Shown here: one piece after another, positions 55,182-62,063 of the stretch | Numbering within the stretch: the first letter of the stretch is position 1 | Layout of the letters: the number at the start of each line of letters is the position of its first letter | From: Flavobacterium aerium | GTDB lineage: Bacteria > Bacteroidota > Bacteroidia > Flavobacteriales > Flavobacteriaceae | Reading direction: 5' to 3' | DNA length: 64,000 bases | Assembly: GCF_030766725.1 (NCBI RefSeq) | Contig: NZ_JARQWR010000001.1 | Span: forward strand, 491,859-555,858 | Position numbers and translations under genes: made by a program | Notes under the pieces: model-generated | What the model was told of the DNA's origin: nothing | Seen by the model: only the letters and a program-made list of their open reading frames with translations | Database searches by the model: none

Positions 55182-55930
55182 GGAAACCGTTTCAAGGAGT
55201 TAGTAATATTGTACGATTCAATTGGCATTTTTATGTAATAGCAGGACTTGTATTGGTCGGACTATTGGTGTTCAGTACCCAAGTAGGCGACAGTTTTAAA
55301 TTCTATTTGAGAATGGGCTTGATACTATTATTCCTTTTAACGATAAGTTCATTGTTGGTTTCTTATTATATATACGACAGTTCCGGTTTATACAAGCTGT
55401 CATGGCTGAATAACAAGATAAAAAATTCAGATACTATTGTAAATATTCATGCCGGTTTTGATGAAACAAGTGAATTGTTGCAAAACAAGTTTGGGAATAC
55501 CATACTTACCGTATTTGATTTTTATAATCCAGAGCAACATACAGAAATATCTATTAAAAGAGCAAGAAAAGCCTATCTACCATTCCCTACTACACAATCC
55601 GTTAATACTTCAAAATTACCGTTGGATGATAATACAATTGGCGCTATTTTTGTGTTGCTTTCTGCACATGAAATAAGAGAGGAAGCGGAACGTATTGTGT
55701 TCTTTAAAGAATTATACCGAGTATTAGCCGTTGATGGACAGGTGATTATTACGGAACATCTTAGAGATACCGCTAATTTTTTAGCCTATACTATTGGTTT
55801 TTTTCATTTCCACTCTAGAAAAACATGGCTAAAAACCTTTACGAAATCAGGGTTTACGATTCAGCAAGAAATGAAAATAACACCCTTTATAACGACATTT
55901 ATTTTAGAGAAACATGGAACTGCATCTTAA
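55169..55930 (+). CDS. Membrane-anchored class I SAM methyltransferase-like protein
   Basis: 253 residues from the ATG at 55169 (a TTG at 55145 would lengthen the overlap with the previous gene). Two membrane helices (about 20-40 and 47-67) precede a Rossmann methyltransferase domain: IVNIHAGFDETSELLQNKF in place of the usual glycine-rich motif I, then LPLDDNTIGAIFVLLSAHEIREEAERIVFFKELYRVLAVDGQVIITEH. Motif I is degenerate (NIHAGFDET), so SAM binding may be altered. It overlaps neighbours at both ends. Confidence 0.75.
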   Translation: METVRKPFQGVSNIVRFNWHFYVIAGLVLVGLLVFSTQVGDSFKFYLRMGLILLFLLTISSLLVSYYIYDSSGLYKLSWLNNKIKNSDTIVNIHAGFDETSELLQNKFGNTILTVFDFYNPEQHTEISIKRARKAYLPFPTTQSVNTSKLPLDDNTIGAIFVLLSAHEIREEAERIVFFKELYRVLAVDGQVIITEHLRDTANFLAYTIGFFHFHSRKTWLKTFTKSGFTIQQEMKITPFITTFILEKHGTAS

Positions 55931-56309
55931 GATTATTGGATCACTTTTGATGCTTTTGGCATTATTACACATTCCATTTCCAAAATATTTTAATTGGCAT
56001 AAAGAATTAAATTCTCTCAGTCTGATTAATAAACAAATGATGGAATACCATACTTTCTTTATAGCATTGATGCTATTATTAATGGGAGCATTATGTTTGA
56101 CATCCGCTCAGGAGATTGTAGAAACGCCTTTAGGAAGACAAATCGCATTAGGATTTGCACTCTTTTGGATAATTAGATTAATAGTTCAATTTTTTGGGTA
56201 TTCTTCCAAACTTTGGAGAGGGAAAAAATTTGAAACCATAGTTCATATCGTTTTTTCATTGTTTTGGATTTATATGAGCACAGTATTTATTTTGATATAT
56301 TTAGCCTAG
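55914..56309 (+). CDS. Small 4-helix membrane protein
   Basis: 131 residues with about four membrane helices (5-22, 47-67, 80-100, 108-130). No family is recognised. Sequence features: a HIPFPKYFNWHKEL loop with two His and aromatic residues, and SSKLWRGKKFET before the last helix. It overlaps the methyltransferase gene by 17 bp and ends 11 bp before the sigma-factor gene, so it belongs to the same transcript. Confidence 0.7.
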   Translation: MELHLKIIGSLLMLLALLHIPFPKYFNWHKELNSLSLINKQMMEYHTFFIALMLLLMGALCLTSAQEIVETPLGRQIALGFALFWIIRLIVQFFGYSSKLWRGKKFETIVHIVFSLFWIYMSTVFILIYLA

Positions 56310-56320
56310 AATAATAAAGA

Positions 56321-56878
56321 ATGGAACAAGAACCAAAAAACGTAATAGCACAATGGCTGAATGAATTTGGCGACGAATTATATTCTTGGGCATATTATAA
56401 AACTTCACGCGAAGAGATAGCACAGGATTTAGTTCAGGACACTTTTATAGCAGCCTTTGAAAATCTACATAAATTCAAAGAGCAAAGTGCACCAAAAACC
56501 TGGTTACTTTCCATACTGAATAATAAAATAGTAGATTTCTACAGAAAGAAATCCAAAGAATATACCATCTCTTACGAAGAATATAGCTTACAAATAAAAC
56601 TGTCTGATGCAGAATTTGACGATACAGGACATTGGGAAGATATGTCCGATAAATCCAGTCAAAATTGGTTAGACAACCCAGAATTCAATTCGATACTCGC
56701 AAAATGCATTAAAAAACTTCCGAAAAATTGGCAATTCATTATTCAGTCAAAATATATTTTAGACAAAGAGAGTAAAGAAATTTGTCAGGAACTCGATGTA
56801 ACGACGTCTAATTATTGGCAGATAATTCATCGATCAAAAGTGTTATTAAAGAAGTGTATCGAAATTAACTGGATTTAG
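56321..56878 (+). CDS. ECF-type RNA polymerase sigma factor
   Basis: 185 residues. Region 2: IAQDLVQDTFIAAFENLHKFKEQSAPKTWLLSILNNKIVDFYRKKSK (about 28-75). Region 4: LPKNWQFIIQSKYILDKESKEICQELDVTTSNYWQIIHRSKVLLKKC (about 132-180). An acidic linker of about 50 residues lies between. It ends 2 bp before the ZAS-motif gene. A promoter-like TGTCAGG/CGTCTA pair stands just upstream of the cysteine-rich precursor gene, which is therefore its likely target, as with sigma-controlled bufferin genes elsewhere. Confidence 0.92.
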   Translation: MEQEPKNVIAQWLNEFGDELYSWAYYKTSREEIAQDLVQDTFIAAFENLHKFKEQSAPKTWLLSILNNKIVDFYRKKSKEYTISYEEYSLQIKLSDAEFDDTGHWEDMSDKSSQNWLDNPEFNSILAKCIKKLPKNWQFIIQSKYILDKESKEICQELDVTTSNYWQIIHRSKVLLKKCIEINWI

Positions 56879-56880
56879 AA

Positions 56881-57144
56881 ATGAAAATTGAAATGAGCAA
56901 AATGTTGGTTTCTTGCAAAATAGCAACAGAATTAATAGAAAAAAAAGGTGTAGTGAAGCTTTCCAGAAATGAAAGTGTTCAGTTGAAATTTCATACCCTA
57001 ATTTGTAATGTATGTAGGAGATATGAAAAACAAAGCGCAATTATTGATAAAGCTTTGGAACAAATGCATCGAAATAACAACCTGAAATTAGAACTACCAT
57101 CAGCCATTAAGGCTCAAATTATCAGTGCGATAGAAAAAAAATAA
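56881..57144 (+). CDS. ZAS-motif protein, probable anti-sigma factor
   Basis: 87 residues, soluble, no membrane helix. FHTLICNVCRRYEKQ contains the zinc-binding anti-sigma pattern HxxxCxxC (about residues 39-46). Its gene directly follows the sigma-factor gene (2-bp gap), the usual order. With no periplasmic sensor, it would sense cytoplasmic thiol, zinc or copper state. The assignment rests on the motif and position. Confidence 0.8.
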   Translation: MKIEMSKMLVSCKIATELIEKKGVVKLSRNESVQLKFHTLICNVCRRYEKQSAIIDKALEQMHRNNNLKLELPSAIKAQIISAIEKK

Positions 57145-57162
57145 ACTTTTTTTGAAATTTTT

Positions 57163-57190
57163 TGTCAGGTTTTAAAATACGGAACGTCTA
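57163..57190 (+). promoter_or_regulatory. Candidate ECF sigma promoter of the precursor gene
   Basis: TGTCAGG (57163-57169) and CGTCTA (57185-57190) are separated by 15 bp, the spacing and sequence type of ECF -35/-10 pairs. No TAnnTTTG element is present in this gap. The precursor ATG follows 37 bp after the -10 element. Confidence 0.5.
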
Positions 57191-57227
57191 TTCATCCGAA
57201 TAACGTTTAATCTAAAAATTTTAAATT

Positions 57228-57659
57228 ATGAAAAATTTCAAAAAAACATCTTTACTAACTGGTACGTTAGTAGCTGGAGTTTTATTCACAACCTCAAATG
57301 TGTCTGCAACAAACCTTTTAGATTTTGATTATCTAGGGACAGGGGCACAACTTCGCTCACAATTATTATCAGGGAATTCTTCAATTCTTTTAACGTCAGC
57401 TACAGATGGATTAAAATCTATTGAAGGAGCCTGCGGGGAAAAGAAAACAGAAACTAAAACCGATTCAAAATCTAAAGAAGCAAAAACTAAAGATGCGAAA
57501 TGCGGTGAAGGGAAATGTGGAGAAGGAAAATGCGGTGATAAAAAAACAGAGAAAAAAGCCGATAAAAAATCGAAGAAAGAAGCAAAAAAATCAGAAGCAA
57601 AATCCAAAGACGCTAAATGTGGAGAAGGAAAATGCGGTGGTAAAAAAGCATCTAAATAA
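57228..57659 (+). CDS. Secreted Cys/Lys-rich RiPP precursor (bufferin/HvfA-like)
   Basis: 143 residues. Sec signal peptide (about 1-27, ending NVSA), then about 40 non-repetitive residues, then low-complexity Lys/Ala/Glu/Ser sequence with six Cys (69, 92, 97, 102, 131, 136). Five sit in DAKCG or EGKCG motifs, in blocks of three and two. EGKCG repeats mark HvfA/bufferin precursors, whose cysteines are modified by DUF692-DUF2063 enzymes and bind copper; both enzyme genes follow here. The mature protein is expected in the periplasm or outside. It lies downstream of an ECF-like promoter and before an attenuator-like hairpin. Confidence 0.85.
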   Translation: MKNFKKTSLLTGTLVAGVLFTTSNVSATNLLDFDYLGTGAQLRSQLLSGNSSILLTSATDGLKSIEGACGEKKTETKTDSKSKEAKTKDAKCGEGKCGEGKCGDKKTEKKADKKSKKEAKKSEAKSKDAKCGEGKCGGKKASK

Positions 57660-57670
57660 TCTTTAAGTCA

Positions 57671-57703
57671 AGTCGGCTGAAATTTATTTCAGCTGACTTT
57701 TCT
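57671..57703 (+). terminator. Hairpin with U-tract after the precursor gene
   Basis: AGTCGGCTGAAAT (57671-57683) pairs with ATTTCAGCTGACT (57686-57698), 13 pairs with one G-U, followed by TTTTCTAT. It lies 11 bp after the precursor stop and before the barrel gene. In an operon this would act as an attenuator that keeps precursor mRNA in excess over enzyme mRNA. Confidence 0.7.
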
Positions 57704-57775
57704 ATAAAAATAGTTGCGTTTAAAATGATTCAACATTAATAGATTTATTAATTGTACGCTTAAAAATTCTTCGAA

Positions 57776-58687
57776 ATGAAATTACTTTTTAATACCATTA
57801 TTCTATTGTTCTGTACTCAATTCTATGCACAAGGCTGTAGTGATGCAGGGTTTTGCAGTATCGAAAACACTCAGAATAATATAGTAAAGGACAGTATCCT
57901 TAAAAATTCAATTGCTGTAGCTGTGGGATATGGAAAAGGTCATGATAATATCAATGTGATCAATTCCTATGTTCAATACGATCGTATTATAAATAATCGA
58001 TTTGGAGTACAAGCCAAATTAAATTTTTTGAATGCAAATGGATCTTTGGGGAATAATTCCGGTTTGGGGGATATTATCCTTTCAGGAAGTTATCAGCTTT
58101 CCCAAAAGAAAAACTATAGCATAGGTTTTATTGGAGGATTAAAAATCCCTTTGAATAATTCAAATACCAAAAACAATCAAGGATTTGCTTTGCCTTTAGA
58201 CTATCAAACCAGTTTAGGAACGTACGATATAATTGTTGGAGCAAACGTGATTTGGAATAAAAAATGGGAAATTAATACAGGATTACAGATTCCTATTATT
58301 CAGGATAATAACAATAGCTTTTTCTCTTATCAATATCCATCAACAACCGCTTTTGTTTCGACAAATAATTTTAAAAGAAAATCTGATGCCCTAGTTCGTT
58401 TGGGGTACTTATTTCAACCTGGAAATAGTAGATTTTTGATTAAACCTAGTTTGTTAGCTATTTATCATTTGGGGAAAGATAAATATACAACAGAAACGGG
58501 AAATGAAATGAATATTAATGGATCCGAAGGATTGACATTAAACGGTGTATTGACTTCAGTATATACGTTTAAAAATAATACCAAACTGGAATTTGTAATA
58601 GCAGCACCTTTCCAATACAGAGAGGTTCGACCAGATGGATTAACAAGATCATTAGTGGTTAATCTACAATATAAAATTCCATTTTAA
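57776..58687 (+). CDS. Outer-membrane beta-barrel protein of the bufferin-like locus
   Basis: 303 residues with a signal peptide (ending FYAQ). The mature N-terminus begins GCSDAGFCSIENT, a Cys-x5-Cys motif. The remainder has alternating strands typical of an outer-membrane barrel (SIAVAVGYGKGH, FGVQAKLNFL, YSIGFIGGLKIPL, FVIAAPFQYREV) and ends LVVNLQYKIPF with a terminal Phe. No TonB plug, so it is not a TonB-dependent receptor. It lies between the precursor and the modifying enzymes. A role in export or metal sensing at the outer membrane is inference; the barrel call is moderately firm. Confidence 0.7.
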   Translation: MKLLFNTIILLFCTQFYAQGCSDAGFCSIENTQNNIVKDSILKNSIAVAVGYGKGHDNINVINSYVQYDRIINNRFGVQAKLNFLNANGSLGNNSGLGDIILSGSYQLSQKKNYSIGFIGGLKIPLNNSNTKNNQGFALPLDYQTSLGTYDIIVGANVIWNKKWEINTGLQIPIIQDNNNSFFSYQYPSTTAFVSTNNFKRKSDALVRLGYLFQPGNSRFLIKPSLLAIYHLGKDKYTTETGNEMNINGSEGLTLNGVLTSVYTFKNNTKLEFVIAAPFQYREVRPDGLTRSLVVNLQYKIPF

Positions 58688-58720
58688 GAACAAGAAAAGA
58701 ACACATTAAAGAATAGAGTT

Positions 58721-59551
58721 ATGGTAGGAATTGGCTATAGAAAAGATTTTGCAGAAGATTTTGCGGAAAACAAAATTCTAAAACCTGCATTTGTTGAGGT
58801 TGCTCCCGAAAATTGGATTAATGTAGGCGGCTATTACAGAAAAATGTTTGATAAAGTAATAGAAAAACAACCACTGTATACCCATGGACTGTCGCTTTCG
58901 GTAGGCAGTCCTGAAGCGATAGATATTGATTTTGTAAAACAGGTAAAACAGTTTTTAAATGAAACTGGAGCTGTAGAATATTCAGAACATTTAAGTTTTT
59001 CAAAATGTGATAATGCTCATCTTTTCGACCTATTACCCATTCCATTTACAGAAGATGCAGTACAACATGTAGCTCAAAAAATAAGACAAGTTCAGGATAT
59101 ATTAGAACGAAAAATAGCAATTGAAATAGTCAGCTATTATTCGCCAATTGCTCCTGAAATGACAGAAATTGATTTTGTCAATGCCATTATTGCAGAAGCA
59201 GATTGTAATCTTTTATTGGATGTGAATAATATTTATGTAAATGGATTTAATCATCAGTATAATCCAAAAGACTTTTTGAAACAGTTGGATTTAACGAGAG
59301 TGAAATACATTCATATGGCAGGGCATACACAAGTTTCAGCAGACTTACTGATTGATACTCATGGAGAGAATATTATTGAACCAGTATATGATTTATTTCA
59401 ATATGCAATGGAATTAATTGGTCGTGATGTTCCCGTATTATTAGAACGTGATTTTAATATTCCAGAATTAGAAGATTTACAAATGGAATTGGAAAGAATA
59501 CAGCAGATAAAAACAGAGACTTTAAAAAAGAGCTATCATGTTGCGAGCTAA
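58721..59551 (+). CDS. DUF692 (MbnB/TglH/HvfB-type) multinuclear iron enzyme
   Basis: 276 residues, full length for DUF692. TIM-barrel enzymes of this family bind two or three iron ions and modify peptide cysteines. Visible family marks: GIGYRKDF at the start, EVAPENW, THGLSLSVGS with His55, SEHLSFS with His90, IEIVSYYSP, LLLDVNNIYVN (about 167), IHMAGH (about 205), DTHGE and LLERDFNIP (about 248). Here it would oxidise the EGKCG/DAKCG cysteines. The next gene overlaps by 14 bp. The exact product (thiooxazole or other) cannot be read from sequence. Confidence 0.93.
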   Translation: MVGIGYRKDFAEDFAENKILKPAFVEVAPENWINVGGYYRKMFDKVIEKQPLYTHGLSLSVGSPEAIDIDFVKQVKQFLNETGAVEYSEHLSFSKCDNAHLFDLLPIPFTEDAVQHVAQKIRQVQDILERKIAIEIVSYYSPIAPEMTEIDFVNAIIAEADCNLLLDVNNIYVNGFNHQYNPKDFLKQLDLTRVKYIHMAGHTQVSADLLIDTHGENIIEPVYDLFQYAMELIGRDVPVLLERDFNIPELEDLQMELERIQQIKTETLKKSYHVAS

Positions 59552-60260
59552 AACCCACCAGTACCAATCTGATTTGGCCAATTTTTGCCGATCAGGGAAT
59601 TACCAACCCATACCGGGAGTAAAAGAAGATAACATTGTACACTATAGACGATTAGTTTTTAATAATGTAATGGATAGTCTTACGGCAGCGTATCCATTGA
59701 CGAAAAAACTATTTGGAAAGCGGAAGTGGGAAAAATCTGTACAACGTTTTTTTGAGAGTTATGCTATTCAAAGTCCACAAATATGGTACATGCCCAAAGA
59801 ATATAAAGAATATGTAATTCAACATGAAAAGAAAATGGGAATACACTATCCTTTTTTGGCAGACCTATTGGAATTTGAATGGTTGGAAATAGAAGTTTTT
59901 ATGATGCCCGATGTCAAAATGAAATTGGAGGAAGGAAAAGAACTGTATTATATCAATCCAGAAATGAGAATAGTTCGAATGGATTATCCGGTACATTTAA
60001 AAAATGCAAAATCAATTACCCGGGTTGATAAAGGAGATTACTTTATGACCATTCATCGAAATCCAGATACGGGCTCCGTTCAATTTACAAATATCTCAAT
60101 TCCATTTGTAGATGTAATAGAGAATCTGATGGAAAAGCCATTGTCCTTGAATGAAATACTTTTTGTGCTCTTACAATATGCCGATTTAGAAACAGCTCAA
60201 AATGCATTTTTACAATTTGAAAAATTATCTGTTACAAACCAATTAATATACAAATCATGA
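59538..60260 (+). CDS. DUF2063 (HvfC/BufC-type) partner protein
   Basis: 240 residues. N-terminal DUF2063 domain (about 5-95: HQYQSDLANFCRSGNYQPIPG, VHYRRLVFNNVMDSLTAAYPLTKKLFG, FFESYAIQSPQIWYMPKEYKEYV). These proteins act with DUF692 enzymes, recognising the precursor, as MbnC and TglI do in related systems. The C-terminal half (about 110-240) is a second domain with strands ending in LSLNEILFVLLQYADLETAQNAFLQFEKL. It overlaps the DUF692 gene by 14 bp and the DoxX gene by 4 bp, so the three are translationally coupled. Confidence 0.9.
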   Translation: MLRAKTHQYQSDLANFCRSGNYQPIPGVKEDNIVHYRRLVFNNVMDSLTAAYPLTKKLFGKRKWEKSVQRFFESYAIQSPQIWYMPKEYKEYVIQHEKKMGIHYPFLADLLEFEWLEIEVFMMPDVKMKLEEGKELYYINPEMRIVRMDYPVHLKNAKSITRVDKGDYFMTIHRNPDTGSVQFTNISIPFVDVIENLMEKPLSLNEILFVLLQYADLETAQNAFLQFEKLSVTNQLIYKS

Positions 60261-60700
60261 ATAAACTAGTTCAATTTAATACCGAATTAGGACAGAAATT
60301 AAAAAAACTGTCGGATTTTCCACTACTATTTTTTAGAATTATCCTAGCAATAGGATTCTCCACTCCAGCATTGATGAAGTTGAATAATATTGGAGGTATT
60401 ATCGAATGGTTTGAAAGTTTAGGCATTCCGTTTCCTACGCTCAATGCTTACTTAGCGACTTATACAGAAGTAATTGGTTTTGTCTTCTTAGCTTTGGGAT
60501 TCGCGACTCGCATCATCAGTATTCCTTTAATTATTGTAATGTTAGTGGCTATTAAAACAGTCCATTTTGAAAACGGATTTGAAGCAGGAGATAATGGATA
60601 TGAAATCCCATTGTATTATATCCTGATGCTTTTTACTCTTTTTGTATACGGACCAGGAAAATGGAGTTTAGACTATCTAATCAGCAAAAAAATAAAATAA
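60257..60700 (+). CDS. DoxX-family membrane protein (HvfD-like)
   Basis: 147 residues, four membrane helices: FPLLFFRIILAIGFSTPALMKL (about 20-42), FPTLNAYLATYTEVIGFVFLALGF, ISIPLIIVMLVAIKTVH and IPLYYILMLFTLFVYGPGKWSLD. A DoxX protein is the usual fourth member of hvfABCD/bufferin operons and is thought to act in redox or quinone-linked chemistry at the inner membrane. ATGA overlap with the DUF2063 gene. Confidence 0.9.
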   Translation: MNKLVQFNTELGQKLKKLSDFPLLFFRIILAIGFSTPALMKLNNIGGIIEWFESLGIPFPTLNAYLATYTEVIGFVFLALGFATRIISIPLIIVMLVAIKTVHFENGFEAGDNGYEIPLYYILMLFTLFVYGPGKWSLDYLISKKIK

Positions 60701-60726
60701 TATTTACAACCCTTAAAAATAGAATT

Positions 60727-61413
60727 ATGAAGAAAATAGTACTAGCATTAGCTATATTGAGTTCAATGATTGCCTGTAAAAAAGAAGTAAAAGAAATGCC
60801 TCCAGTCGATACTACTGTCGCGATGAAAGTAAAAGATACGATAGCAATCGATTATTCAAAATTTGGTATTGATTCAACAACAATTCCAAAAGGACTAGTA
60901 GTTGGTGAGAAAGCACCCGATGTAACTTTTACAACAGCGGATCATAAAAAAGTATCCTTACAAGAATATTATAAAAAACAACCAGTGGTAATTATTTTTT
61001 ATCGCGGTTACTGGTGTCCAGTATGTAATAAACAGTTAACCGAATTTGCAGAAAAAGCAAAAGAGATTGAAGCAAAAGGGGCAAAATTGATTGCGATTTC
61101 ATCAGAAAGTTATGAGAACGTAGCGAAAACAAAAGATAAAACAGGAGCAAACTTCACAATTATATCCGATGGTGATGAAAGCATTATGAAAGCTTTTGGT
61201 GTAGACTTCAAAGTTACCGATGCCTACCAAGCAGCTGTAAAAGAACATCTAGGCGTTTCGATTGCAGAAAGCAATGCAACAAAAGAAGCAGTGCTACCCG
61301 TTCCTGCAACCTATATTATTGACAAGGATGGAAAGATTGTTTACAAACAGTTTGACCCAAACTACCAAGTTAGAGCTTCGGTAGAAGATATAGTGGCTCA
61401 CTTACCACGATAA
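60727..61413 (+). CDS. Peroxiredoxin-like thioredoxin-fold lipoprotein
   Basis: 228 residues from the ATG at 60727; an open extension from 60661 overlaps the previous gene and is not signal-like. Lipoprotein signal ending MIACKK (Cys18). AhpC/TSA fold: VGEKAPDVTFTTADHKKVSLQEYYKKQPVVIIFYRGYWCPVCNKQL with a CPVC pair (about residue 98-101), SSESYENV, ISDGDESIMKAFGV and a late PVPATYIIDKDGKIVY. It follows the DoxX gene by 26 bp and likely belongs to the same operon, giving a periplasm-side thiol enzyme. It may protect or reduce the cysteine-rich product; this is inference. Confidence 0.85.
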   Translation: MKKIVLALAILSSMIACKKEVKEMPPVDTTVAMKVKDTIAIDYSKFGIDSTTIPKGLVVGEKAPDVTFTTADHKKVSLQEYYKKQPVVIIFYRGYWCPVCNKQLTEFAEKAKEIEAKGAKLIAISSESYENVAKTKDKTGANFTIISDGDESIMKAFGVDFKVTDAYQAAVKEHLGVSIAESNATKEAVLPVPATYIIDKDGKIVYKQFDPNYQVRASVEDIVAHLPR

Positions 61414-61465
61414 ATTTATTGTGCGTTATTTACAATAGAGGTTGATTTTTAATTAAGTTGAGCAG

Positions 61466-61507
61466 ATATCCCGCTAACATTTATTGTGAAGCGGGATATT
61501 CTTTTTT
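61466..61507 (+). terminator. Terminator at the end of the bufferin-like locus
   Basis: ATATCCCGCT (61466-61475) and AGCGGGATAT (61490-61499) form a perfect 10-bp stem with a 14-base loop followed by TCTTTTTT. It marks the end of the operon after the peroxiredoxin-like gene. Confidence 0.88.
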
Positions 61508-61633
61508 ACCTTTGAGTTAACAGGTACCTTGTTTTTGCTTTGAAAAATGTTTTTAATCTTTTTTTAAAGAAAAGCACAAGTGATTTGTAACTATATTGAG
61601 AATTTATATACTAATTTAAGAATTAAAGCAATT

Positions 61634-62026
61634 ATGGTAAAGTTTGGTTATACAATATTGTATGTGCAAGATGTACAAAAAACAATTGAATTCTATGAAA
61701 CAGCCTTTGGATTAACCCGAAAATTTGTTACACCCGAAAACGATTATGGCGAACTGATGACGGGAGAAACAACACTTTCATTCGCTTCTACAAATTTAGC
61801 CAATACAAATTTTGATGGAGGCTTTATTGAAAGTGAATTGAAGAATAAACCTTTTGGAGTGGAGATCGCTTTTACAACAGAAGATGTTCAGGAAACAGTA
61901 AACTCAGCAATAAAAGCAGGTGGATCAATTGTGGGAGAACCAAAAACTAAACCATGGGGGCAAGTAGTAGCCTATGTACGCGATATAAATGGTTTTTTAA
62001 TTGAACTCTGTACACCAATGAATTAA
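61634..62026 (+). CDS. VOC-family (glyoxalase/bleomycin-resistance-like) protein
   Basis: 130 residues from the ATG at 61634; the open frame upstream from 61580 adds unlike residues. One VOC module pair: FGYTILYVQDVQKTIEFYETAFGLTRKFVTPENDYGEL, then FGVEIAFTTEDVQETVNSAIKAGGSIVGEPKTKPWGQVVAYVRDINGFLIELCTPM. The usual metal position His near the N-terminus is replaced (YTILYV), while the C-terminal Glu in LIELC is kept, so enzymatic activity is uncertain. Monocistronic. Confidence 0.87.
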   Translation: MVKFGYTILYVQDVQKTIEFYETAFGLTRKFVTPENDYGELMTGETTLSFASTNLANTNFDGGFIESELKNKPFGVEIAFTTEDVQETVNSAIKAGGSIVGEPKTKPWGQVVAYVRDINGFLIELCTPMN

Positions 62027-62063
62027 ACCAACGATACAATCATCAATCAAAAATCAATCAAAA

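Noticed and set aside
57329..57607. 92-codon antisense frame with FASPHFPSPHF-type repeats
   Set aside because: Its repeats are the reverse complement of the GKCGEGKCG repeats and carry no independent signal.
57228..57659. Treating the Cys/Lys-rich protein as a random low-complexity or histone-like protein
   Set aside because: A Sec signal, regularly spaced EGKCG/DAKCG cysteines and the following DUF692-DUF2063 genes make a RiPP precursor the better explanation.
57421..57666. 81-codon lysine-rich open frame overlapping the precursor gene in another frame
   Set aside because: It is a shadow of the repeat-rich precursor. The main frame has a signal peptide, EGKCG motifs and a matching operon context, while this frame has none.
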